Shown here piece after piece: positions 25,105-33,829 of a stretch of DNA of 64,000 nucleotides. The DNA is taken from the NCBI GenBank assembly GCA_017407905.1, contig JAFQVS010000101.1, positions 1 to 64,000 of the forward strand. The letters are read 5' to 3'. The notes under the pieces are model-generated. The model was given only the letters and a program-made list of their open reading frames with translations. It was not told where the DNA came from and searched no databases. The DNA comes from Bacteroidaceae bacterium. Lineage in GTDB: Bacteria > Bacteroidota > Bacteroidia > Bacteroidales > Bacteroidaceae. Within the stretch, counting starts at the first letter, position 1. Every line of letters starts with the position of its first letter. The position numbers and the translations under genes were made by a program.

Positions 25105-25458
25105 ATGTTTGAAAAAGATGTTCAGTTATTAGTCCGCAAGGCCGATGGCAGCGTAACAAAATTACCCTATTGGATGAATGTAGTCTCACTGAAGAACAGA
25201 GCAGTCGTGCCCGTTATGTTCGAGAAGAATTATCCTGTGGTGTTTGTAGTTTCACACATTGATGCCGAGGGCGTCCACACGTTGCTCGCTTGCGTATCGA
25301 CGGGCGACATTATCGCAGCTCTCCCACAATTCATCGAGAATCTTGATGATATTGACGGGTGCTGCCTATCGTACTATTTCGAGCCATCGACAGAGGCCCG
25401 CAAAATAGTTGTCGAGGACATTTGCAAGGAGTTTGACGTTCCCTGCCACACTCTCTGA
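25105..25458 (+). CDS. Conserved-looking small protein of unknown function
   Basis: A 117-residue soluble protein with no signal peptide or membrane segment. I do not recognise the family. It looks like a compact alpha/beta domain (VQLLVRKADGSVTKLPYW, YPVVFVVSHIDAEG, ARKIVVEDICKEF). Host-like codon use and a good promoter support that it is expressed. It stands alone between the divergent SDR gene and rnr. Confidence 0.7.
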   Translation: MFEKDVQLLVRKADGSVTKLPYWMNVVSLKNRAVVPVMFEKNYPVVFVVSHIDAEGVHTLLACVSTGDIIAALPQFIENLDDIDGCCLSYYFEPSTEARKIVVEDICKEFDVPCHTL

Positions 25459-25527
25459 GGCGTTGTAAAGTAAATTGGTTCCCGGGAACCTGCTTTTACC
25501 AAGCACAGAAAGAGAGCCGACGCCGAA

Positions 25528-25557
25528 AAAGAAGAAATATTCGCGAGTTTCTTCTTT
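25528..25557. terminator. Possible terminator hairpin
   Basis: AAAGAAGAAA (25528-25537) pairs with TTTCTTCTTT (25548-25557) around a 10-base loop. The stem is A/T-rich and the T run lies inside it, so termination is plausible but weakly supported. Confidence 0.4.
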
Positions 25558-25803
25558 AAACGGCAGGGCTATAAAAAGAGACACGCACCATCATCTGCAA
25601 ATAAACATAAAAGTCCTATTGTCGGCTTACCAAATAAAAGATTCTCACGAACTATCCATTTTTGCTCTTTCACACGTTTCCGACACGCTATTTTATTTTC
25701 AAGCATCTTTCACCACTTGAAGCCCCCAAAAAAACATATTTTCCCCTCGCGCAGCCGTTTTTTTCACATTGTTTAAATGTTTCGCACACATTTTTGACAT
25801 AAT

Positions 25804-25811
25804 TAAGTTTG
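25804..25811 (+). promoter_or_regulatory. -7 element for rnr
   Basis: TAAGTTTG matches TAnnTTTG and lies 52 bases before the rnr ATG. Confidence 0.55.
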
Positions 25812-25862
25812 TGTTCATTTTTTTTATTACTATTTTAGCGACAACATTAAAACAACGAGGCT

Positions 25863-28004
25863 ATGGCAAAGAAAGGTGGAAAAGCAAGCAGACGTATGAA
25901 CAAGCGTCAGTTGGTCGAGATGATTGTGGAGTTATTCAACCGCCACAACGATGAGCAGTTGAGCACAAAGGAGATTTTCAAGGAGTTAGGGCTGACGTCA
26001 ATGTCGGCACGCACACTGTGCGTGTCCATTCTCGACGATATGGTCTTTGACGGTTACCTCATCGAGCCCCTCTTTCGCAAATATCAATTGGCCAACAGAG
26101 GCTCGGTGCTGTGTGGGACATTCAAGCGCAGCAACGAGGGATACAATATTGTTACGCCCGAGGATGGTGGCGAGCCTGTCATAATAACAGAGCGCAACTC
26201 GATGCACGCACTCACCGACGATTATGTGCGCGTAACACTCTTTGCCAAGAGACGCGGCCGCGGTCCCGAGGGCGAGGTTGTCGAGATTATCCGCCGCAAG
26301 CACGACTCGTTCGTCGGCGTGCTTAAGGTCGAGAAGCACTATGCCCTGCTGCTCACCGAGAGCCGCATTATGCCCAACGACATTTTCATCCCCAAAGAGC
26401 ACCTCAAGGGTGGTAAATCGGGCGACAAAGCCGTCGTGAAGCTGCTCGATTGGCCATTGGAGAGCCGTAACCCCATCGGAAAAGTGGTCGATATTCTCGG
26501 TAAAAACGGCGAAAATGGCGCCGAGATGAACGCCATCCTTGCCGAGTATGGCCTGCCATACGTCTATCCCGCAGCGGTAGAGGAGGCCGCCAACCATCTA
26601 CCCGCAGAAATAACCGCCGACGAGATTGCCCGCCGCGAGGATTTCCGCTCGGTTACAACATTCACCATCGACCCCGTCGATGCCAAAGACTTTGACGACG
26701 CAATCTCGATACGCAAAATATCGGATAAGCAGTGGGAGGTGGGCGTGCACATTGCCGACGTCTCGCACTACGTTACCGAGGGCAGCACAATAGACAAAGA
26801 GGCATTCAAGCGCGCAACCTCTATCTATCTGGTTGACCGCACAATCCCTATGCTACCCGAGCGGCTGTGCAACTTCCTATGCTCGCTGCGACCGGGCGAG
26901 GAGAAGCTCACCTATTCGGTAATATTCACAATGAACGAGAGCGCCGAGGTAAAGAATTTTCGCATAGTGCGTGCCGTGATAAACAGCGACCGTCGCTTCA
27001 GCTACGAGGAGGTTCAGGACATTCTGACAAAGGGCGAAGGCGATTTTTCAGCCGAGCTTACCATACTCAACAAGATGGCACAGGCGATGCGCACCAAACG
27101 CTTCGCAGCCGGAGCGATTGATTTTCAACAGGCCGAGGTTCACTTCCGCCTCGACGAGACGGGTAAGCCCGTATCGGTATATTTCAGCGAGAGCAACGAG
27201 TCGCATCAGCTCATCGAGGAGTTTATGCTTCTGGCCAACCGCACGGTAGCCGAGACCATAGGCCGAAAGACCGCAAAGAGCCAGCCAAAGACATTCGTCT
27301 ATCGAGTGCACGACACGCCCGACCCCGAAAAGCTGACCGTGCTTGCACGCTTCGTCGCAAAATTGGGCTACAAGATGAAAAGCTCATCGGGACGCACCAC
27401 CTCGCCCGCAGCGCTCAACAATCTTTTGGGCGAGATTAAAGGCACAAAAGAGCAGAATGTAATTGAGCAAATATCACTGCGCACAATGCAAAAGGCAAAA
27501 TACTCCACCGAGAACATCGGGCACTACGGCCTCGCCTTTAAATACTACACACATTTTACCTCGCCCATACGCCGCTACCCCGACCTTCTTGTGCACCGTC
27601 TGCTCACACGCTATCTTGTGCAGAACAGCCGCTCGGCAAGCCAAGCAAAATACGAGGACTTCTGCGAGCACTGCTCGGCACAAGAGCAAGTGGCCGCAAA
27701 TGCCGAGCGCGCCAGCATAAAATACAAACAGGTAGAGTTTATGAGTGAGCACATTGGCGAGGAGTACGACGCAGTAATAAGCGGCGTTACCGAGTGGGGA
27801 ATTTATGCCGAGATTAACGAGAATAAGTGCGAGGGAATGATACCACTGCGCACGCTTCAGGACGATTATTACGAGTTTGACGATGCCAACTACTGCCTTG
27901 TAGGACGTCGCACACACCGCAAATATATGATAGGCGACGCAGTGCGCATACGCATTGTGCGCGCCAACCTCGACCGCAAACAGCTCGACTACGAGCTTGT
28001 CTGA
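25863..28004 (+). CDS. rnr: Ribonuclease R
   Basis: Processive 3'-5' hydrolytic exoribonuclease that degrades structured RNA. The 713-residue product has an N-terminal helix-turn-helix-like segment, cold-shock domains, the RNB catalytic domain with metal-binding aspartates in PVDAKDFDDAISI near residue 277, the conserved HFTSPIRRYPDLLVHR motif near 560, and a C-terminal S1 domain (YDAVISGVTEWGIYAEI). It may share the first part of its transcript with nothing else; the response-regulator gene follows after 84 bases. Confidence 0.95.
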   Translation: MAKKGGKASRRMNKRQLVEMIVELFNRHNDEQLSTKEIFKELGLTSMSARTLCVSILDDMVFDGYLIEPLFRKYQLANRGSVLCGTFKRSNEGYNIVTPEDGGEPVIITERNSMHALTDDYVRVTLFAKRRGRGPEGEVVEIIRRKHDSFVGVLKVEKHYALLLTESRIMPNDIFIPKEHLKGGKSGDKAVVKLLDWPLESRNPIGKVVDILGKNGENGAEMNAILAEYGLPYVYPAAVEEAANHLPAEITADEIARREDFRSVTTFTIDPVDAKDFDDAISIRKISDKQWEVGVHIADVSHYVTEGSTIDKEAFKRATSIYLVDRTIPMLPERLCNFLCSLRPGEEKLTYSVIFTMNESAEVKNFRIVRAVINSDRRFSYEEVQDILTKGEGDFSAELTILNKMAQAMRTKRFAAGAIDFQQAEVHFRLDETGKPVSVYFSESNESHQLIEEFMLLANRTVAETIGRKTAKSQPKTFVYRVHDTPDPEKLTVLARFVAKLGYKMKSSSGRTTSPAALNNLLGEIKGTKEQNVIEQISLRTMQKAKYSTENIGHYGLAFKYYTHFTSPIRRYPDLLVHRLLTRYLVQNSRSASQAKYEDFCEHCSAQEQVAANAERASIKYKQVEFMSEHIGEEYDAVISGVTEWGIYAEINENKCEGMIPLRTLQDDYYEFDDANYCLVGRRTHRKYMIGDAVRIRIVRANLDRKQLDYELV

Positions 28005-28025
28005 GCCGCCCCGCCTCAGATTCTA

Positions 28026-28067
28026 TTCAGAAGAGAAGGTTAGAAACAGCTTAAATCTCTTTCAGAA
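28026..28067 (+). promoter_or_regulatory. Pair of TTCAGAA motifs upstream of the response-regulator gene
   Basis: TTCAGAA occurs at 28026-28032 and 28061-28067. The same heptamer occurs twice upstream of the first PepSY-like gene (30136-30142, 30166-30172). They are candidate binding sites for the response regulator encoded here; this is inference from motif sharing. Confidence 0.3.
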
Positions 28068-28088
28068 AACAATAAAAAGAAAGAACCG

Positions 28089-28772
28089 ATGAAACTACTG
28101 ATAATAGAGGACGACGACTCGCTACGCGAAATTATGCTGCGCGCGCTGCGCGGCGAAGGGTACGTAGTAGAGACGGCATCCACCTTCCGCGAGGCCGAGG
28201 ATAAGATTGCGGGATACAACTACGAGTGCATTATGCTCGACATTATGCTGCCCGACGGCAACGGCCTCGCACTGCTCAGACACATAAAGAGCTTGGGCAA
28301 GAGCGACCGCGTGATAATAATCTCGGCGCGCGACTCAATCGACGACAAGGTCGAGGGACTTGAGCTTGGGGCCGACGACTATCTTGCAAAGCCCTTTTAT
28401 ATGGCCGAGCTTCAGGCGCGCATACGCAGCGTGCTGCGCCGCGGCTCGGCTGCGGTAGAGAGCACAATGAAGGCCGGAAACATCAGCCTCGACGTATCGG
28501 GGCGCAGAGTGGCGGTCGATGACAAGCCCCTCACACTGCTAAAGAAAGAGTTTGACATTCTGCTCTATTTTCTGCAACGTCCCAACCACATTATCGACAA
28601 GGCCGCGCTTGCCGAGGCTGTGTGGGGCGACCACATTGACGCCGCCGATAATTTCGGATTCGTCTATGCGCAGGTAAAAAACCTCAGAAAAAAACTCGCC
28701 GAGGCCCGCGCCACCGTAAACATCAAGGCCGTCTATGGATTCGGCTACAAACTCTCGGACGAGGCCGAATAA
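28089..28772 (+). CDS. OmpR-family response regulator
   Basis: A 227-residue two-component regulator. The receiver domain (1-120) has the acidic pocket IIEDDD, the phosphorylation site D51 in MLDIMLPDG, and the conserved lysine in YLAKPF. The C-terminal winged-helix DNA-binding domain (about 130-225) has the recognition region DAADNFGFVYAQVKNLRKKL. The cognate histidine kinase starts 24 bases downstream. It most likely controls the downstream PepSY-like genes. Confidence 0.95.
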   Translation: MKLLIIEDDDSLREIMLRALRGEGYVVETASTFREAEDKIAGYNYECIMLDIMLPDGNGLALLRHIKSLGKSDRVIIISARDSIDDKVEGLELGADDYLAKPFYMAELQARIRSVLRRGSAAVESTMKAGNISLDVSGRRVAVDDKPLTLLKKEFDILLYFLQRPNHIIDKAALAEAVWGDHIDAADNFGFVYAQVKNLRKKLAEARATVNIKAVYGFGYKLSDEAE

Positions 28773-28796
28773 CCACCATAAACCACAAAAGAGACA

Positions 28797-30059
28797 ATGA
28801 AACTCATCTACCATATTACACTGCGATTGGCACTGATTCTTCTGCCCGTGATTACATTGTGGGCCGTAGTATTCTATTACACAATGGTGGGTGAGATAAA
28901 CGACGAGTCGGACGACAGCCTTGTCGAGTATGCCGAGATTGTAATACGCCGTCATTTGGCAGGCGAGCCTCTGCCCGCGCTCAACAACGGCTCGAACAAC
29001 AGCTACACGATTGTACCGCTGCCGCAGGGCGAGACGGTAGAGCCCTATATGACCTTTCACGACGAAATGGTCTATATCCCCGAGCAGCGCGACACCGAGC
29101 CTGCCCGCGTGCTGACAACCGTATATATGGACGACGACGAGCGTATGTACCGCCTCACCGTTGCAATGCCCACATTCGAGCGCGACGACCTTCTGAGTGC
29201 AATCTTCTGGTACACGCTTGTGCTCTATATTCTGCTGCTGATAACAATTATCTTAGCAACCACGCTCATCGTCTATCGCAGTATGCAGCCACTATACGCC
29301 CTTTTAAAATGGCTCGACAAATACACCCCGGGACGCCGCCCCGAGCGACTGCCCCACTCAAAAATCATAGAATTTGACAAGCTGAACCACTCGGCACAGA
29401 CCACCATCGACCGCACCGAGGAGCATTTCGAGCAGCAGAAGCTATTCATCGGCAACGCCTCGCACGAGCTTCAGACACCGCTGGCCATCATTGGCAACCG
29501 CATAGAGTGGCTCGTCAACAACACCCCGCTGAGCGAGGAGCAGTATGCCGAGCTTGCCAAGATTCAACGCTCGCTCACACGCTTGGTGCGTCTGAACAGA
29601 ACACTGCTGCTACTGACAAAAATAGACAACGGACAGATTCCCGAGAGCTCGGACGTTGATATTGCCGCGCTGCTGCGCGACGAGACAGAGACCTACTGCG
29701 AGATATACTCGCACCGCTCAATCGTGTGCACAAGCAGCATCGAAGGGCGGCACATTGTAAGAATGAACGAGTCGCTGGCAAGCACGCTGGTAACAAATAT
29801 TCTAAAGAACGCCTTTGTCCACTCGGCCGACGGCGCGCACATAAGCGTTACACTCACCGGGAGCGAGATTATCGTCAGCAACGACGGCAACGAGCCTCTC
29901 GACAGCACACAGATTTTCGAGCGCTTCTATCACAGCGGAAAGAGCGGCTCGACAGGCTTGGGGCTTCCGCTGGTCAATTCAATATGCCGCTACTATGGGT
30001 TCGGCGTGTCGTACCGCTTCGACAAGGGGCAGCATCATTTTATCATCGCCCTCGGATAA
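28797..30059 (+). CDS. Sensor histidine kinase
   Basis: A 420-residue inner-membrane kinase. There is one N-terminal membrane segment (about 8-30), a periplasmic sensor domain of about 110 residues, a second membrane segment near 140-165, then a HAMP-like linker. The dimerisation domain has phospho-acceptor His near residue 222 (NASHELQTPLAII). The ATPase domain keeps the N box (TNILKNAFVHS) and G box (STGLGLPLV). The periplasmic domain is short and not recognisable. Partner of the upstream response regulator. Confidence 0.94.
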   Translation: MKLIYHITLRLALILLPVITLWAVVFYYTMVGEINDESDDSLVEYAEIVIRRHLAGEPLPALNNGSNNSYTIVPLPQGETVEPYMTFHDEMVYIPEQRDTEPARVLTTVYMDDDERMYRLTVAMPTFERDDLLSAIFWYTLVLYILLLITIILATTLIVYRSMQPLYALLKWLDKYTPGRRPERLPHSKIIEFDKLNHSAQTTIDRTEEHFEQQKLFIGNASHELQTPLAIIGNRIEWLVNNTPLSEEQYAELAKIQRSLTRLVRLNRTLLLLTKIDNGQIPESSDVDIAALLRDETETYCEIYSHRSIVCTSSIEGRHIVRMNESLASTLVTNILKNAFVHSADGAHISVTLTGSEIIVSNDGNEPLDSTQIFERFYHSGKSGSTGLGLPLVNSICRYYGFGVSYRFDKGQHHFIIALG

Positions 30060-30135
30060 AAGAGTATATAAAAGAGGTAAAAAGGCACAATCGCCCCCGA
30101 AGAAAAAGCCGCCCCGAAGAAAAAAAATCATTTTT

Positions 30136-30172
30136 TTCAGAAATTTCCTGTTTTTTCAATTTCTTTTCAGAA
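30136..30172 (+). promoter_or_regulatory. Pair of TTCAGAA motifs upstream of the PepSY-like gene
   Basis: TTCAGAA occurs at 30136-30142 and 30166-30172, 30 bases apart, upstream of a -7-like AATATTTG near 30182. The rest of the 282-base gap before the ATG at 30342 is T-rich and shows no gene. Candidate response-regulator sites (inference). Confidence 0.3.
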
Positions 30173-30341
30173 TCGCATATAATATTTGCACTGTAAATGG
30201 TGCGGAAAGCGATAATCATCCGACACGCGCAACAACATTTATGAGGATGATTTTACATTCGTTACGCCACACCATCGAACAAGCCCCACAAAGAGCTTGT
30301 TTAAATAACAGAATAACTAACAAAGAAAAAAACAGAAAATT

Positions 30342-30782
30342 ATGAAAAAGCTATTTTTATTGACACTCGCAATCTTCACACTCAGTATCGCAACAGCAAA
30401 GGCCGACAACGACCGAGTAATAACAAAGGACAAGCTGCCCGCATCGTCTCAGACATTTATATCCAACTACTTCTCGAAACTGAAAATATCTTACGTAAAA
30501 GAGGAGCGCGACCTATTCGACAAGAATTTCGAGGTAGTATTTACCGACGGCACAAAGCTCGAATTTCTGCGCAACGGCAATTGGAAAGAGGTTGACTGCC
30601 GCTACTCCGAGGTTCCCGCCGACATTGTCCCCCAGCAGATAAGAAACTACGTAAAGGAGCACTACGAGGGCGAAAAAATCCTACAAATCGACCGCGACCG
30701 CAACGACTACGAGGTCAGACTATCGAACCGCTTAGAGCTCACCTTCGACAAGAATTACAATATCATCGACATTGACGACTGA
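30342..30782 (+). CDS. Secreted PepSY-like protein
   Basis: A 146-residue periplasmic protein with a signal peptide (MKKLFLLTLAIFTLSIATAKA) and a tandem PepSY-like (DUF2874) beta-strand pattern: FEVVFTDGTKLEFLRNGNWKEVDC and YEVRLSNRLELTFDKNYNI. Such proteins are common in Bacteroidetes beside two-component systems; their ligand is unknown. It lies 282 bases downstream of the kinase gene and has its own promoter region. Confidence 0.8.
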   Translation: MKKLFLLTLAIFTLSIATAKADNDRVITKDKLPASSQTFISNYFSKLKISYVKEERDLFDKNFEVVFTDGTKLEFLRNGNWKEVDCRYSEVPADIVPQQIRNYVKEHYEGEKILQIDRDRNDYEVRLSNRLELTFDKNYNIIDIDD

Positions 30783-30807
30783 TTGATGCGTCCTCAATTT
30801 TCCCCGA

Positions 30808-30900
30808 CAACTAAGAAAAAAGCAACAACTAAGGATATACATTCCCCTAAGAGACAACTAAACAACTAAACAACTAAGCCCCCAATTTACTAACAACTAA
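30808..30900 (+). repeat. Cluster of six CAACTAA direct repeats
   Basis: CAACTAA occurs at 30808, 30826, 30855, 30863, 30871 and 30894, all on the same strand. The middle three form an exact 8-base tandem (ACAACTAA). The cluster fills the gap between the two PepSY-like genes, just upstream of the second gene's start, and may be a regulator-binding array or a slippage-prone leader. Confidence 0.75.
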
Positions 30901-30913
30901 AAGATAAACAATT

Positions 30914-31726
30914 ATGAAAAAACTAATTCCTATCATTCTGTTTGTGCTGACAGCAGGATTCTTTACAGCCTGCGACGATGACGACGACAAGAAAGTAGCA
31001 GTTAATGAGGCTGTAAAATCATTCATCGAGCAAAAGTACAATGGCGCCACCATACGCGGTGCAGAATACGACCGCGACGGCCTCCTCGAAGTAGAGTTTC
31101 TGCACGACAACCACATAAAAGACGCCTATTTCAACTCGGCCAACAAATGGCTATATACCGAGTGGGACGTTGCCATCGCCTCGCTGCCGCAGGCAGTAAC
31201 CGATGCAGTATCAAAGGCCTACCCCGATTTTCGCATCGACGATGCCGATTTTGTCGAGACCGAGAATAACACCTATTACGAGATTGAGATTGACAAAGGC
31301 GGCATCGAGCAGTGGATTTTTGTTACCCCCGACGGAGTAATCGTCAGCAATGGAAGCGAGGGTGCGGCGCCCGAGATAAACGCCACAGTTAAGAGCTTCA
31401 TCGAGCAGAATTATCCCGGCGCCACAATCCTCTCGGCCGAATACGACAAGGAGAATCTTCTCGAAGTTGAGATTAAACACGAGAATATCCTAAAAGATGT
31501 CTATTTTGGCAACAACAATGCGTGGGTATATACAAAATGGGACGTTGCAGTGGCCTCGCTGCCACAGGCAGTAACCGACGCAGTTGCACAGGCTCACCCC
31601 GACTACAGAATAGACGATGCCGACTACATTGTAACCCCCGAGGCCGTCTTTTACAAGATTGAACTCGAAAAAGGCAATTTCGAGAACAGCGTTTACGTTG
31701 CCCCGGATGGCACAATCTTAAATTAA
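30914..31726 (+). CDS. Lipoprotein with duplicated PepSY-like domains
   Basis: A 270-residue lipoprotein (lipobox cysteine C20 in FFTAC). C20 is followed directly by five aspartates, an acidic run like the surface-export signal described for Bacteroidetes lipoproteins, so it may face outward. Two near-identical halves (about 30-150 and 155-270) each contain AVKSFIEQ, then EYDRDGLLEVEF or its variant, then VASLPQAVTDAV, showing recent internal duplication. Same family as the preceding gene and probably controlled by the same two-component system. Confidence 0.82.
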   Translation: MKKLIPIILFVLTAGFFTACDDDDDKKVAVNEAVKSFIEQKYNGATIRGAEYDRDGLLEVEFLHDNHIKDAYFNSANKWLYTEWDVAIASLPQAVTDAVSKAYPDFRIDDADFVETENNTYYEIEIDKGGIEQWIFVTPDGVIVSNGSEGAAPEINATVKSFIEQNYPGATILSAEYDKENLLEVEIKHENILKDVYFGNNNAWVYTKWDVAVASLPQAVTDAVAQAHPDYRIDDADYIVTPEAVFYKIELEKGNFENSVYVAPDGTILN

Positions 31727-31750
31727 AATACTTCCCAACCAAAGAGAGCC

Positions 31751-31791
31751 AAAAATTCCTCTGCCGCAATTACTGCGGCAGAGGAATTTTT
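31751..31791 (+). terminator. Terminator after the PepSY-like lipoprotein gene
   Basis: A perfect 18-bp stem (31751-31768 with 31774-31791) with a 5-base loop, ending in TTTTT. Confidence 0.9.
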
Positions 31792-31864
31792 GTACCAAAC
31801 AGATGGTGTCGAGCCGTTTTTTTGGTACTTATCGACCACGCGATTGCTTTCTTATTATTTTTTC

Positions 31865-31895
31865 TTGATTATTTTTTCTGTTTGTATTATCTTCG
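31865..31895 (+). promoter_or_regulatory. dxs promoter
   Basis: TATCTTCG at 31888-31895 with TTG at 31865-31867 exactly 20 bases upstream. It lies 35 bases before the dxs ATG. Confidence 0.55.
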
Positions 31896-31930
31896 CATTT
31901 AAATTACGATGCACCATAAATTGCAAAATT

Positions 31931-33823
31931 ATGGCTAAAGATAACAAGACAACACTATTAAACAACATAAACACCCCCGCCGACCTAAGAAAACTGAGCA
32001 TCGAGCAGCTGCCACAAGTGTGTCGGGAGCTTCGGGATTTTATCATCGAATCACTCTCGCAGAACCCCGGGCACTTTGCGTCGAGCCTCGGAACGGTGGA
32101 ATTAGTGGTGGCTCTGCACTACGTGTTCGAGACACCCGACGACAAGCTCGTGTGGGACGTCGGGCACCAAGCATACGCCCATAAGATACTCACCGGACGC
32201 CGCGACCGCTTCCACACCAACCGCAAATTGGGCGGAATAAAACCCTTCCCCTCGCCCGAGGAGAGCGAGTATGACGCATTTGTAGCCGGACACGCCTCAA
32301 ATTCAATATCGGCGGCACTCGGACTATCGGTGGCCGCAACTATGCAAAATCGCGGCGAGCGTGTGGTGGCAATAATCGGCGACGGCGCAATGAGCGGAGG
32401 ATTGGCCTTCGAGGGACTTAACAACGTATCGTCGATGCCCAACAATCTGCTCATAATACTGAACGACAATAATATGTCCATCGACAAGAGCGTGGGAGGA
32501 ATGAGCCAGCTGCTCATCTCGATGCACTCGTCGAAGCTGTACAACAAGATAAGATACGCCATTGCCCGCGGGCTGACGAATATCGGCCTTCTGAACCGCG
32601 AGAGGGCAAAAAGCCTCACACGATTCAACAACGGCCTCAAGGCTATGCTCTTCAGACAGAATAACATATTCGAGGGGATGTGCACACGTTATTTCGGCCC
32701 CATCGACGGACACGACGTGCGCGAGCTTGTTCGGATGCTGCGTCTGGTAAAAGATATGCAGGGCCCAAAAATGCTGCACATACACACCGTAAAGGGCAAG
32801 GGCTACAAGCCCGCCGAGCAGAATGCCACCGTGTGGCATCAACCGGGAATATTCGACGCCGAGACAGGCGAGAGGATTGTGAGCAACGGCGGCTCGCCCC
32901 GCTTCCAAGATGTCTTTGGCGAGACACTTTTGGAGCTTGCACGCAAGAATGAGAAAATTGTGGGAATAACGCCCGCAATGCCCTCGGGCTGCTCGATGAA
33001 CATCTTGGGGCGCGAGATGCCCAAGCGCTTCTTCGACGTCGGCATTGCCGAGGGACACGCCGTAACATTCTCGGCAGGCCTTGCACAAGGCGGCGCAATG
33101 CCCTTCTGCAACATCTATTCGTCGTTTATGCAGCGCGGATACGACAACCTTATACACGACGCAGCGCTTCAGCGTGCCAATATGGTGCTGTGCCTCGACC
33201 GCGCAGGCATTGTGGGCGAGGATGGCCCCACGCACCACGGCGCATTCGACATTGCCTATCTGCGCCCCATTCCCAATCTGACGATAGCATCGCCCTACGA
33301 CGAGTGCGAGCTTCGCCGCCTTATGTACACGGCGCAACTGCCCGACAAGGGAACATTCGTGATACGCTATCCGCGCGGCAAGGGAAGCCTTGTCGATTGG
33401 CGCTGTCCGCTCGAAGAGATAAAAGTGGGCACAGGCCGCTGTCTGACTGAGGGCAACGACGTTGCCCTGCTGACGCTGGGTCCCATCGGCAAACTGCTGG
33501 AGCCCGTTGTAAAAGAGGCCGCCGACAAAGGCGTCAGCGTTGCGCACTACGACCTGCGCTTCGTAAAACCCTTAGACGAAGAGATGCTACACACGATAGG
33601 CCGAAAATTCAAGAAAATTGTTACAGTAGAGGATGGTGCAGTATCGGGCGGCGCAGGCTCGGCAGTAACCGAGTTTATGGCAGCGCACGGCTACACACCC
33701 ACAATACGTTGCATAGGAATCCCCGACAATTTTGTCGAGCACGGAACCCCCGAGCAATTATACAAAATATGCAATATGGACAAAGAGGCAGTCCTCGGGA
33801 CCATACTGCAAATAAAAGAATAA
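31931..33823 (+). CDS. dxs: 1-Deoxy-D-xylulose-5-phosphate synthase
   Basis: Thiamine-diphosphate enzyme condensing pyruvate and glyceraldehyde-3-phosphate, the first step of the MEP isoprenoid pathway. The 630-residue product has the cofactor-binding [16 protein letters not shown] near residue 150, catalytic Glu region [15 protein letters not shown], and the [14 protein letters not shown] motif. I start at ATG 31931 (MAKDNKTT); the open frame extends upstream to 31790, but that part is promoter sequence. dxs, trkA and trkH form one operon with tiny gaps. ispG of the same pathway is at 46107. Confidence 0.96.
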   Translation: MAKDNKTTLLNNINTPADLRKLSIEQLPQVCRELRDFIIESLSQNPGHFASSLGTVELVVALHYVFETPDDKLVWDVGHQAYAHKILTGRRDRFHTNRKLGGIKPFPSPEESEYDAFVAGHASNSISAALGLSVAATMQNRGERVVAIIGDGAMSGGLAFEGLNNVSSMPNNLLIILNDNNMSIDKSVGGMSQLLISMHSSKLYNKIRYAIARGLTNIGLLNRERAKSLTRFNNGLKAMLFRQNNIFEGMCTRYFGPIDGHDVRELVRMLRLVKDMQGPKMLHIHTVKGKGYKPAEQNATVWHQPGIFDAETGERIVSNGGSPRFQDVFGETLLELARKNEKIVGITPAMPSGCSMNILGREMPKRFFDVGIAEGHAVTFSAGLAQGGAMPFCNIYSSFMQRGYDNLIHDAALQRANMVLCLDRAGIVGEDGPTHHGAFDIAYLRPIPNLTIASPYDECELRRLMYTAQLPDKGTFVIRYPRGKGSLVDWRCPLEEIKVGTGRCLTEGNDVALLTLGPIGKLLEPVVKEAADKGVSVAHYDLRFVKPLDEEMLHTIGRKFKKIVTVEDGAVSGGAGSAVTEFMAAHGYTPTIRCIGIPDNFVEHGTPEQLYKICNMDKEAVLGTILQIKE

Positions 33824-33829
33824 GAGACT

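Larger units (their letters stand above)
25459..25862. other. 404-base intergenic region before rnr
   Basis: No gene is seen. It holds a 14-base perfect palindrome (GGTTCCCGGGAACC, 25477-25490) just past the small unknown gene and a purine/pyrimidine hairpin at 25528-25557. It then becomes A/T-rich up to the rnr promoter. Confidence 0.6.

Noticed and set aside
32324..33547. 407-codon minus-strand frame
   Set aside because: Antisense shadow of dxs; low-complexity Ala/Val/Cys/His composition.
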